Part shown: piece by piece, positions 43,269 through 50,430 of the stretch
Layout of the letters: every line of letters begins with the position of its first letter
Numbering within the stretch: the first letter of the stretch is position 1
NCBI RefSeq assembly: GCF_002897295.1
Contig: NZ_BEXF01000026.1
Location: 24,588 to 88,587 of the forward strand
Reading direction: 5' to 3'
From: Brevibacillus reuszeri
GTDB lineage: Bacteria; Bacillota; Bacilli; Brevibacillales; Brevibacillaceae
Length of the DNA stretch: 64,000 nucleotides
Made by a program: the position numbers and the translations under genes
The notes under the pieces: model-generated
What the model was told of the DNA's origin: nothing
What the model saw: the letters and a program-made list of their open reading frames with translations, nothing else
Databases searched by the model: none

Positions 43269-44003
43269 ATGGAAGATCAAAAAAATCAAAATCAACCGAT
43301 TCCATTCAAGAAGTCAAGTTCTTGGAAAAAAGTATTGGGTAAGAAGTGGGCATTTCCCGCGATCTACATCGGAACCGCAGCAATCATTCTCGCTTTTGTG
43401 ATGTGGTATCAGGGAAGCGTCATGGACACAGTGTCAAAATTGACGAGCGTCAATAATGAGAACACGGCAGTAACAACACCTGCAAATCCTGAGACAACAC
43501 CGCAGGAAAATCCGTCTGTACCTGTTGCAAGCACTCCACAACCACTCGCATGGCCTGTAGGAAAAGGAGTTACGTACGATCTGGGGATGAGCTTCTATGA
43601 TGAGCAAGCCTCCAAAGAAAATCAGCAAAAAGCGCTGGTGAAGTACAATAATTCTTTCTTCCCGCACACTGGTATTGACCTGAAGGCAACAGATGGCAAG
43701 AGCTTTGATGTCATTGCTGCTTTGGCTGGTAAGGTAGTGAAAGTCGAAGTTGATCCGCTGGTTGGCAAAGTAGTCGAGGTGGAGCACGCTGACAAAATGG
43801 TCACTGTGTATCAAAGCTTGGACAATGTAACAGTTAAACCAGGCGATGAAGTAACACAAGGTCAAGTTCTTGGATCTGCTGGACGCAATGAGTATGAAAA
43901 AGACGCTGGCATTCATCTTCACTTTGAAGTCCGCGTTGATAACAAAGCGGTAAATCCAGAGCAGTATCTGGTATCTCCGGAAACTGAAGCGAAAAATCAA
44001 TAA
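43269..44003 (+). CDS. spoIIQ: SpoIIQ, M23/LytM-domain forespore engulfment protein
   Basis: Forespore partner of SpoIIIAH in the channel joining forespore and mother cell. Product of 244 residues: one membrane anchor (about 27-46), a Thr/Pro-rich linker (60-95) and a LytM domain. The zinc-binding set is complete: PHTGID (His133, Asp137) and IHLHFEV (His216, His218). I use ATG 43269 because the candidate promoter would start transcription near 43252, leaving GAGGTGA as the only transcribed ribosome site. ATG 43260 is also in frame. Follows spoIID as in B. subtilis. Confidence 0.9.
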   Translation: MEDQKNQNQPIPFKKSSSWKKVLGKKWAFPAIYIGTAAIILAFVMWYQGSVMDTVSKLTSVNNENTAVTTPANPETTPQENPSVPVASTPQPLAWPVGKGVTYDLGMSFYDEQASKENQQKALVKYNNSFFPHTGIDLKATDGKSFDVIAALAGKVVKVEVDPLVGKVVEVEHADKMVTVYQSLDNVTVKPGDEVTQGQVLGSAGRNEYEKDAGIHLHFEVRVDNKAVNPEQYLVSPETEAKNQ

Positions 44004-44012
44004 GTTAGTGAG

Positions 44013-44050
44013 CCACCTGTAAAAGAGATTACTTTTGCAGGTGGTTTTTT
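44013..44050 (+). terminator. Terminator after spoIIQ
   Basis: CCACCTG-T-AAAAG pairs with CTTTT-G-CAGGTGG, followed by TTTTTT. Confidence 0.9.
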
Positions 44051-44073
44051 GTGTTGGAAAGGGGCTGTGGTGG

Positions 44074-44273
44074 GGAGAAGAATATTTCCATGCTTCGCTC
44101 TCTGCTCCGTCCTACTTGGAAGTATAGACTGTCCGCTCCGCGACGAGCGGCGGGGAATCGCAAAAGCAGTAGCCGCTACGCAGTATGAACAAGGTTGCGA
44201 TTCTGTTTCCCGCCGCTCGTCGCTCCGCTAAGCAGGACTTCACAAGGAGCTGCGCCTGGAAATATTCTTCTCC
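44074..44273 (-). repeat. Large nested palindrome, copy A of a ~200-bp structured element
   Basis: Outer arms 44074-44090 and 44257-44273 are a perfect 17-bp inverted repeat. Inside, 44140-44154 pairs with 44209-44223 (15 bp, perfect), followed by a 5-base bulge (TGTTT) and a 9-bp perfect stem (44155-44163 with 44195-44203). The 31-base apical loop contains GTAGCCGCTACGC (44169-44181). Short pairs GCTCC/GGAGC and GTCCT/AGGAC lie between outer and inner stems. It is the reverse-orientation counterpart of copy B at 44436. No plausible protein is encoded. Confidence 0.9.
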
Positions 44274-44435
44274 TGCGTAGCTAGCTTTTCAAAAGATAAG
44301 TGAAAATGATAAGTCTTTTTGAATACTTGCAAGCATAAACATTGAGGTCGGAAACTCCTGATTGTATTCACTGCTCTTGCGTTGGCGAAAAATTATTTTT
44401 CTTTTAACGGATCGCAGAAAAACAACCGTAACGAA
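44274..44435. other. AT-rich spacer between the two palindromic elements
   Basis: About 160 bases without a plausible gene. It includes a minor hairpin (GAAAAATTATTTTTC). I see no promoter or transposase remnant. Confidence 0.5.
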
Positions 44436-44633
44436 AGAGAAGCCGATTTCCAGGCGAGCGACTCGCGGAATCCTACCCAGCGGAGTGACGAATCGCGGGA
44501 AAAAGGAACGTAACCCTGAATAAACGGCGTAGCGGCTACCACTTTTACGTTCCCCCGCGAGTCGTTGTGTAGCGGACAAAACAGTCATCCTTGCGGATGG
44601 AGACCGGAGCGGAGCCTGGAAATCGGCTTCTCT
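44436..44633 (+). repeat. Large nested palindrome, copy B of the same structured element
   Basis: Outer arms 44436-44455 and 44614-44633 are a perfect 20-bp inverted repeat. The inner stem pairs 44485-44499 with the CCCGCGAGTCG region at 44554-44568 (one mismatch, some G-T pairs), then a 5-base bulge (AAAAA) and a perfect 9-bp stem (44505-44513 with 44545-44553). The loop holds GCGTAGCGGCTAC (44527-44539), the exact reverse complement of the copy A loop motif. Architecture, bulge position and loop match the reverse complement of copy A; the stems differ by paired changes. Confidence 0.9.
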
Positions 44634-44713
44634 CCACTACGCAAAATCCCCCAAGTGGTACAAACTGTTGAAAAAAGATGGGGCCGTGCTGGCTTGTCAG
44701 GCTTGGAAACGTA

Positions 44714-44742
44714 GAATATGTGTCCGCACCCACCCATATATT
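44714..44742 (+). promoter_or_regulatory. Sigma-E promoter of spoIIID
   Basis: GAATATG (44714-44720), 14 bases, CATATATT (44735-44742), close to the sigma-E consensus (KMATATT, 14-15 bases, CATACAMT). Transcription would start near 44749, 14 bases before the ribosome site. Confidence 0.6.
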
Positions 44743-44777
44743 GTATCAGACAATGTAGATACAAGGAGGCGAGTGAC

Positions 44778-45062
44778 GTGCACGACTACATCAAAGAGCG
44801 GACCATCAAAATCGGCCGATATATTGTAGAGACGAGAAATACGGTTCGGATGATCGCCAAAGAGTTCGGTGTTTCCAAAAGTACAGTGCACAAGGACTTG
44901 ACTGAGCGGTTGCCTGAGATAAATCCAGAGTTAGCCAACCAAGTAAAGGAAATTCTGGAATACCACAAAGCCATCAGACATTTACGTGGCGGTGAAGCAA
45001 CCAAGATCAAGTACAAACGTCGTAGTAAAAAAGTGCGTGTTGAACAGGAGGAAAGTGTATAA
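44778..45062 (+). CDS. spoIIID: Sporulation transcriptional regulator SpoIIID
   Basis: Mother-cell DNA-binding protein that modulates the sigma-E and sigma-K regulons. The 94-residue product contains the helix-turn-helix RMIAKEFGVSKSTVHKDLTE (about 24-43) and a basic C-terminal arm (KIKYKRRSKKV). I use GTG 44778, with AAGGAGG at 44763-44769; upstream in-frame codons precede the ribosome site. The length is that of the family (about 93). Followed by mbl as in Bacillus. Confidence 0.96.
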   Translation: MHDYIKERTIKIGRYIVETRNTVRMIAKEFGVSKSTVHKDLTERLPEINPELANQVKEILEYHKAIRHLRGGEATKIKYKRRSKKVRVEQEESV

Positions 45063-45074
45063 GAAAGAATTTCC

Positions 45075-45103
45075 TTGTCCTCTCACGTAGAAGAGCCTAT
45101 GAT
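45075..45103 (+). promoter_or_regulatory. Sigma-A promoter of mbl
   Basis: TTGTCC (45075-45080), 17 bases, TATGAT (45098-45103). Allows vegetative expression of mbl independent of spoIIID. Confidence 0.6.
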
Positions 45104-45142
45104 ATTAGATAGAAATGTAACTGGTAACAGGGAGGACCTTTC

Positions 45143-46159
45143 ATGTTTGGCAAAGATATCGGAATCGACTTGGGGACGGCCAATGTTTTGGTTTTTGTGA
45201 AAGGCAAGGGCATTGTCCTAGATGAACCATCTGTCGTGGCTATAGACAGTAATACAAGGAAAGTATTGGCTGTGGGGAACGAAGCACATCGTATGGTGGG
45301 GCGCACCCCAGGTAACATTGTGGCGATCCGACCTTTGCGAGAAGGTGTTATTGCGGACTTTGAAATCACAGAAGCCATGCTCAAGCACTTTTTGACGAAA
45401 ATCGGTGGGAAAAGCATGTTTGCACGTCCGCGTGTATTGATCTGCTGCCCGACCAATATTACATCTGTTGAGCAAAAGGCGATTCGTGAAGCTGCAGAAC
45501 GCAGTGGTGGAGCGCGGGAAGTATACATTGAAGAAGAACCGAAAGTAGCTGCAGTAGGCGCAGGCATGGATATTTTTCAGCCGTCCGGCAACATGGTAGT
45601 CGATATTGGTGGAGGTACAACTGACGTAGCGGTACTGTCTATGGGCGATATTGTGACGTCTTCCTCCATCAAAATTGCAGGAGATACATTTGATGTGGCC
45701 ATTATGCGGTACATAAAAAACAAATACAAGCTGCTGATTGGTGAGCGAACGGCTGAAGATATCAAAGTTCAGATCGGAACCGTATCCGACGGGCGCCAGG
45801 ACGAAATGGACATTCGTGGTCGAGACATGGTAAGCGGGCTTCCGCAAACAATTACCATTCGATCGGGCGAAGTCCAAGAAGCCCTGGCCGAGTCGGTTAG
45901 TGCTATTGTACAAGCATCAAAATCTGTTTTAGAACGAACACCTCCGGAGCTTTCTGCCGATATAATTGATAAGGGTGTTTTCCTGACCGGCGGCGGCGCT
46001 CTTTTGCATGGCATCGATCAAATACTGGCAGACGAATTGAGAGTTCCAGTATTAGTAGCGGACGAGCCAATGATGTGCGTAGCGAAAGGGACAGGAATGA
46101 TGCTGGACTACCTCGATAAGGTACCAGCGCACCGGAATAAGCGGTTATTCAGGGGGTAA
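45143..46159 (+). CDS. mbl: MreB-like rod-shape protein Mbl
   Basis: Bacterial actin that guides lateral-wall synthesis. The 338-residue protein shows DIGIDLGTANVLVFVKGKG at the N-terminus, ICCPTNITSVEQKAI, VVDIGGGTTDVAVLSMGDIV, RGRDMVSGLP and the C-terminal TGGGALLHGIDQ phosphate-binding loop. Both sequence and position after spoIIID indicate Mbl rather than MreB or MreBH. Start ATG after CAGGGAGGACC. Confidence 0.95.
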   Translation: MFGKDIGIDLGTANVLVFVKGKGIVLDEPSVVAIDSNTRKVLAVGNEAHRMVGRTPGNIVAIRPLREGVIADFEITEAMLKHFLTKIGGKSMFARPRVLICCPTNITSVEQKAIREAAERSGGAREVYIEEEPKVAAVGAGMDIFQPSGNMVVDIGGGTTDVAVLSMGDIVTSSSIKIAGDTFDVAIMRYIKNKYKLLIGERTAEDIKVQIGTVSDGRQDEMDIRGRDMVSGLPQTITIRSGEVQEALAESVSAIVQASKSVLERTPPELSADIIDKGVFLTGGGALLHGIDQILADELRVPVLVADEPMMCVAKGTGMMLDYLDKVPAHRNKRLFRG

Positions 46160-46165
46160 GATTAC

Positions 46166-47182
46166 GTGATTAGAGGCTTGTATACGTCTGCGTCAGGAAT
46201 GTTGGCCCTGCAGAACAAGCATGAGTCGCTCGCAAACAATTTGGCTAACATCAACACACCAGGCTTCAAACAGGACCTGGCGTTGATGCGTTCTTTTCCA
46301 GAGCAATTGATTTCACGTGTTAGTGATAATACGGGGCCAGATATTCCGGGAATCCCTAACATGGGTGGACAGGCTGCCATGATCGGCCGATTGAGCACGG
46401 GGATATACATGTCAGAGGCGCTCCCTGTCTTTACGCAAGGGGATATCGAGGAGACGCATAATCCGTATGATGTCGCATTGTTGGACAACATTCAGCCGGA
46501 TGAGGATGGCAATGAAAGGCGCTTGTTTTATAGTGTTGCTCGGATCGATGACCTCACGCAACCAGCAGATGGCGAAAATATTCGGTTCACGAGAAATGGC
46601 AACTGGAGCGTGAACTCGGAAGGATATTTGGTTACGGCTGAAGGGTATTACGTGCTGGATAATGCCAACAGGGCGATACAGGTCAATAAAAATCCGGATA
46701 CAGCGGCAGCAGCCATTAATGAAAACGCCGGAAAAAACCTGAAGATTGATGATAAAGGGAAATTGTGGATTGAGTATCTGGATAACACACCAGGTCAACC
46801 GGCGGAAACAAAGCTTGAAGAACTGAATGTGACCCTTGGACTGAATGTCATTTCAGATCCGTCCAGGAAGCTGGTGAGAGAAGGGTCAGATCGTTTTCGG
46901 CTGGAAGGACAGTATGATGTCGATAACGACGTCGTAAGAATAGAGACGGCACTTCAAGAGGACATTGATGCACTAGCAAATAATGTCTATACTGACCCCA
47001 AAGTAAGAGGTCGCTACGGAACTCAACAGGGCTGGCAGGAGCGTTCGAATGTTGACCCTGCTCAAACCATGACGAGTATGATGAGTGTGCTGCGCGCCTA
47101 TGAAGCGAATCAAAGAGTCATTACTACGATTGACGGCACGCTGGAAAAGGCAGCGAACGAAATTGGTCGAGTAAACGGATAA
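46166..47182 (+). CDS. flhO: Flagellar hook-basal body rod protein FlhO (FlgF/FlgG family)
   Basis: Distal or proximal rod component of the flagellum, 338 residues. The N-terminus has the rod-protein signature IRGLYTSASGMLALQNKHESLANNLANINTPGFK, recognisable from GLYTSASGM and LANNLANINTPGFKQD. The C-terminus has the SNVDPAQTMTSMMSVLRAYEANQ family block. GTG start 46166, only 6 bases after mbl, with AGGGGGTAAG as ribosome site inside mbl's end. Paired with flhP as in B. subtilis. Confidence 0.9.
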   Translation: MIRGLYTSASGMLALQNKHESLANNLANINTPGFKQDLALMRSFPEQLISRVSDNTGPDIPGIPNMGGQAAMIGRLSTGIYMSEALPVFTQGDIEETHNPYDVALLDNIQPDEDGNERRLFYSVARIDDLTQPADGENIRFTRNGNWSVNSEGYLVTAEGYYVLDNANRAIQVNKNPDTAAAAINENAGKNLKIDDKGKLWIEYLDNTPGQPAETKLEELNVTLGLNVISDPSRKLVREGSDRFRLEGQYDVDNDVVRIETALQEDIDALANNVYTDPKVRGRYGTQQGWQERSNVDPAQTMTSMMSVLRAYEANQRVITTIDGTLEKAANEIGRVNG

Positions 47183-47198
47183 TAAGGAGGGAAACAGG

Positions 47199-48020
47199 AT
47201 GCAATCTTTAAATATATCCACATCAGCCATGCGTGGAATTCAGCAGGCATTGGATAATACAGCCAGTAATCTTGCAAACTTGGATACGATTGGTTACAAG
47301 CGTCGGCACGCCTCTTTCTCCGAATTATTATCTGATTCGATGAATGAGCAGCCGAGAGTAGACGATCAAAATCGTAATACGCCTTTTGGTTTACGTGTTG
47401 GCAGCGGTGCGCGCCTAGGACTTACGAAACTGGATCTTGGGCAAGGAAGTGTTAAAATAACGGATGTGCCAACGGATGTTATGATTGAAGGCGACGGTTA
47501 TTTTGCTATTAGTCGACAGACAGATAACCGAGATGATTTTTTCCTCACACGTGACGGCAATTTTAAAATCACGAGGCACAAGGCGCTAAACTGGTATACG
47601 CTAGCAACACCAGCAGGCGACTACGTATTGGATAAAAGCGGAATTCCTGTTCAACTGACAGATCCAAACCAACCGATACGGATTGATGGTGAGGGCAGAG
47701 TTTTCAATGGTGATGATGAAAATCCGGTAGCGGAGATTGGCATCTGGAAAGTAAATAACCCGGATCAGCTGCAACAAGTAGGAAAAGATTTATATGATGC
47801 AGACATAGACGATCCAATCAAACTAACAGATAAATACGCAGACGCTGTGCTTGAAGGAATCGCAACTGTGCGCCAAGGCGCATTGGAAGGCTCCAATGTC
47901 ACCATGACAGAAGAAATGTCGCAGCTGGTCAACATACAGCGCGCTTACCAGTTGAACTCACGGGCGATCGGAATCAGTGATCGGATGATGGGCATTGCGA
48001 ATTCGATTAGAAGCAGGTAA
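47199..48020 (+). CDS. flhP: Flagellar hook-basal body rod protein FlhP (FlgG family)
   Basis: Second rod protein of the pair, 273 residues, with the N-terminal SAMRGIQQALDNTASNLANL-type block (ISTSAMRGIQQALDNTASN), VDGEGYFAI-like IEGDGYFAISRQTD, and the C-terminal EGSNVTMTEEMSQLVNIQRA. AAGGAGGG precedes the ATG; 16 bases after flhO. Confidence 0.9.
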   Translation: MQSLNISTSAMRGIQQALDNTASNLANLDTIGYKRRHASFSELLSDSMNEQPRVDDQNRNTPFGLRVGSGARLGLTKLDLGQGSVKITDVPTDVMIEGDGYFAISRQTDNRDDFFLTRDGNFKITRHKALNWYTLATPAGDYVLDKSGIPVQLTDPNQPIRIDGEGRVFNGDDENPVAEIGIWKVNNPDQLQQVGKDLYDADIDDPIKLTDKYADAVLEGIATVRQGALEGSNVTMTEEMSQLVNIQRAYQLNSRAIGISDRMMGIANSIRSR

Positions 48021-48048
48021 TCCAATCGGCATGACGGGGGAGAGAAGA

Positions 48049-48309
48049 ATGGAACGAGAGAAGGGACAACGTTTCCCGCGTGATACCCAAGAGGCTAAAG
48101 CTAAAACTAAGGCGAAAGTGCGTGAACGGAGCGGTAAAAACTGGAGAATTACAGTAGCCAAGATCGTGTTGGTCCCACTCCTGCTCTTTTTCTCACTGGT
48201 TATAGGCCTGATGATCGGCTACGGTGTGGTCGGGCATAAGCCAGCTTCTGAAGTGCTTGATTTGGGTACATACAAACATATGTGGGACTTGCTTTTTGCC
48301 GAGACATAA
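48049..48309 (+). CDS. EpuA-family small membrane protein
   Basis: An 86-residue protein: about 40 charged, basic residues followed by one transmembrane helix containing KIVLVPLLLFFSLVIGLMIG, then VVGHKPASEVLDLGTYKHMW. This matches the small family often annotated as EpuA or, misleadingly, as DNA-directed RNA polymerase subunit beta, which lies near mbl, flhO and flhP in Bacillales. Function unknown; membrane location is inferred. ATG 48049 follows GGGGGAGAGAAG. Confidence 0.72.
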   Translation: MEREKGQRFPRDTQEAKAKTKAKVRERSGKNWRITVAKIVLVPLLLFFSLVIGLMIGYGVVGHKPASEVLDLGTYKHMWDLLFAET

Positions 48310-48335
48310 ACGAGGAACTAGCAGTCATGATTGCC

Positions 48336-48367
48336 AGCCCAACCGATTGGTTAGGGCTACTTTTTTT
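48336..48367 (+). terminator. Terminator after the EpuA-like gene
   Basis: AGCCC-AACC pairs with GGTT-A-GGGCT around GATT, followed by seven T. Confidence 0.85.
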
Positions 48368-48375
48368 GAGGGGAC

Positions 48376-48405
48376 TTGTTGCGGTGTTTGTCCACAGAGT
48401 ATAAT
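48376..48405 (+). promoter_or_regulatory. Sigma-A promoter of the pgsA-family gene
   Basis: TTGTTG (48376-48381), 18 bases, TATAAT (48400-48405). Confidence 0.6.
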
Positions 48406-48456
48406 AAACCGAGTGGTTGAAAAAGGAAGCGACTTTTCTTATACGGAGGGATGTCC

Positions 48457-48972
48457 GTGAATCTTCCTAATTTGCTTACGCTCTTTCGCATCGTTCTCAT
48501 CCCTTTGTACCTGTACGTCTTTTTTTCCGCAAACCCGTATCATGTAGAGATCGCATTGGCTATTCTGATAATAGCGGGATTGACTGACATTGCGGACGGG
48601 TACCTTGCGCGAAAGCATAAGCTCGTGACCACGCTTGGAATCGTGTTAGATCCTCTGGCTGATAAATTGATGATGCTGGCAGTGATTGCGTCATTGTTTG
48701 TAACGGAGCGGATTAGCATGTGGGCCGCCCTGTTTTTCTTTGTACGTGAAGTGGCTATGATTGTAACGGGAGCTGTTTATCACCTTCGCGGTAAAAAAAC
48801 AGTGCCAGCCAATACGTATGGGAAATTGACAACTGTCTTTTTGTACGTGGTAATCCCATTAATCATGTATAGATATGAGTACGGTGAAATGATTCTCTGG
48901 ACAGTAATTGCATTCTCGTTTATTACGAGCGTCATTTATCTGGGGAAGTTTCGATTGTTGAATCGCACGTAA
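48457..48972 (+). CDS. CDP-alcohol phosphatidyltransferase family protein (PgsA-like)
   Basis: A 171-residue membrane enzyme with about five helices and the full CDP-alcohol phosphotransferase motif, DIADGYLARKHK and LGIVLDPLADK (D-x2-D-G-x2-A-R ... G-x3-D-x3-D). The likely reaction is CDP-diacylglycerol plus glycerol 3-phosphate to phosphatidylglycerol phosphate. A second, housekeeping pgsA usually lies near recA, so this may be a paralogue. GTG 48457 lies six bases after GGAGGG; the ATG at 48451 is too close to that site. Confidence 0.85.
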   Translation: MNLPNLLTLFRIVLIPLYLYVFFSANPYHVEIALAILIIAGLTDIADGYLARKHKLVTTLGIVLDPLADKLMMLAVIASLFVTERISMWAALFFFVREVAMIVTGAVYHLRGKKTVPANTYGKLTTVFLYVVIPLIMYRYEYGEMILWTVIAFSFITSVIYLGKFRLLNRT

Positions 48973-48986
48973 GGTGAGCAGAAAAA

Positions 48987-49025
48987 GAGCACTTCCGACA
49001 TAGGAAGGAAGTGCTCCTTTATTTT
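48987..49025 (+). terminator. Terminator after the PgsA-like gene
   Basis: A perfect 10-bp stem GAGCACTTCC / GGAAGTGCTC, followed by CTTTATTTT. Confidence 0.85.
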
Positions 49026-49136
49026 AACCCCGTTCCCTTCGATTGACGAAAGGCGGGAGTTGTCTTATTCTCAGTTTGCTGTCAGGTCTTCATGCATGGA
49101 CAAGTCTAGATAAGTATGGAAATGGAGTTGGGAGTC

Positions 49137-49595
49137 ATGGAAATTAAGGCGCCACTAGATATCGTACAAATTCAGGAAATCATTCCTCACCGATACCCGT
49201 TTTTACTGGTAGACAAAATCGTGGAGCTTGAATCGGGCAAGCGAGCTGTCGGGATTAAAAACGTAACGATGAACGAGCCATTTTTCCAGGGCCACTTTCC
49301 TGGTTATCCGGTCATGCCTGGCGTCCTTATTGTGGAAGCATTGGCACAGGTCGGTGGGGTAGCGATGCTTAGCTTACAGGAACATCAAGGAAAAATTGGC
49401 CTGTTCGCAGGTATTGATGAATTCCGCTTTAAGGATCAGGTAAAGCCCGGCGATACGCTGACTCTGGATGTTGAGCTGACTCGTGTTCGTGGTACTGTCG
49501 TGAAAGCGAATGGGAAAGCATTGGTAGATGGAAAAGTGGTAGCAGAGGGCGGCATGATGTTTGCATTGACCGCTGGAGATAAAGCACATTCATGA
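49137..49595 (+). CDS. fabZ: 3-hydroxyacyl-[acyl-carrier-protein] dehydratase FabZ
   Basis: Dehydrates 3-hydroxyacyl-ACP in fatty-acid elongation. The 152-residue hot-dog protein has IIPHRYPFLLVDKI, the catalytic His53 in GHFPGYPVMPG and Glu67 in LIVEALAQ. ATG 49137 follows TTGGGAG; a further in-frame ATG at 49116 lacks a better ribosome site. In an organism that builds pimelate through BioC/BioH, FabZ also works on the methylated pimelate precursors. Confidence 0.95.
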   Translation: MEIKAPLDIVQIQEIIPHRYPFLLVDKIVELESGKRAVGIKNVTMNEPFFQGHFPGYPVMPGVLIVEALAQVGGVAMLSLQEHQGKIGLFAGIDEFRFKDQVKPGDTLTLDVELTRVRGTVVKANGKALVDGKVVAEGGMMFALTAGDKAHS

Positions 49596-49614
49596 CTATC
49601 TTGAATGTGCTTTT
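49581..49614 (+). terminator. Terminator after fabZ
   Basis: AAGCACATTCA (49582-49592) and TGAATGTGCTT (49602-49612) form an 11-bp stem ahead of TTTTCTTTTC. The left arm lies within the last fabZ codons. Confidence 0.85.
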
Positions 49615-49665
49615 CTTTTCGGGTAAAATGGCTATTGGGCTACTTATGCATTGAAGGTGAAAAAT

Positions 49666-50403
49666 TTGGCCAAACAGGTCGCAAGAATATTAGATGTGCC
49701 GTTTTCTACTCGCGGGTTTCGCGATACAGTCGCATACATGGTCGAACGGATTGAGGGTGGACAAAAGACCCATGTGGTCACGGCCAATCCGGAAATCGTC
49801 ATGCTAGCGAGAGAACATCAGGGCTTTCGCTCTATTGTAGAACAAGCCTATGTTGTTCCCGATGGAATTGGAATCGTATACGCAGCGAAATGGACCAATC
49901 AGCCTATCTACGAGCGCGTGACAGGAGTCGAGCTGCTCGAAGCGCTGATGACAGAAGCGAATCAATATGGATGGAAAGTTTATTTGCTCGGTGCGAGCCC
50001 AGAAGTAATCGAGCTGGCTGCACAAAAGCTGCAAGCACGTTATCAGAGGGCGCGCTTGGTGGGCTATCGAGATGGATATTTTAAAGAAGCTGATGAAGAA
50101 CAAATTGTACAGGAGATCGCTGAAGCTGCGCCTCATCTGTTGTTCGTAGCATTGGGCTCCCCCAAGCAGGACAATTGGATGGCAGGGCACCGCGAACGAT
50201 TGAATGCATCGCTCATGATGGGAGTAGGCGGAAGCTTTGACGTAATTTCCGGGAAAGTAAAGCGCGCTCCAAAAGTATGGCAGAAGTTGCATTTGGAATG
50301 GTTTTATCGACTTGCTTCCCAGCCTTCTCGCTGGAAGCGTCAGCTGGCTATTCCGCGGTTTGTCTTAACCGTTTTAAAAGAAAAATGGAGTAGCCGTTCC
50401 TAG
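49666..50403 (+). CDS. tagA: WecB/TagA/CpsF family glycosyltransferase (ManNAc transferase)
   Basis: Adds ManNAc from UDP-ManNAc to undecaprenyl-PP-GlcNAc, the second step of wall-teichoic-acid linkage-unit or secondary wall polymer synthesis. The 245-residue protein has THVVTANPEIVMLA (substrate-binding Asn), the PDGIGIVYAAK block, VTGVELLEAL and the DNWMAGHRERL / GVGGSFDVISGKVKRAP signature. TTG 49666 is placed after AAGGTGA. It is immediately followed by tagO, and its donor is supplied by the epimerase at 7850. Confidence 0.92.
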   Translation: MAKQVARILDVPFSTRGFRDTVAYMVERIEGGQKTHVVTANPEIVMLAREHQGFRSIVEQAYVVPDGIGIVYAAKWTNQPIYERVTGVELLEALMTEANQYGWKVYLLGASPEVIELAAQKLQARYQRARLVGYRDGYFKEADEEQIVQEIAEAAPHLLFVALGSPKQDNWMAGHRERLNASLMMGVGGSFDVISGKVKRAPKVWQKLHLEWFYRLASQPSRWKRQLAIPRFVLTVLKEKWSSRS

Positions 50404-50430
50404 ATGCATCCGTAGAGAGGAGAACAGTCG

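Noticed and set aside
44289..44588. 99-codon minus-strand frame across the spacer and palindrome B
   Set aside because: No ribosome site, crosses the structured element, and no family resemblance.
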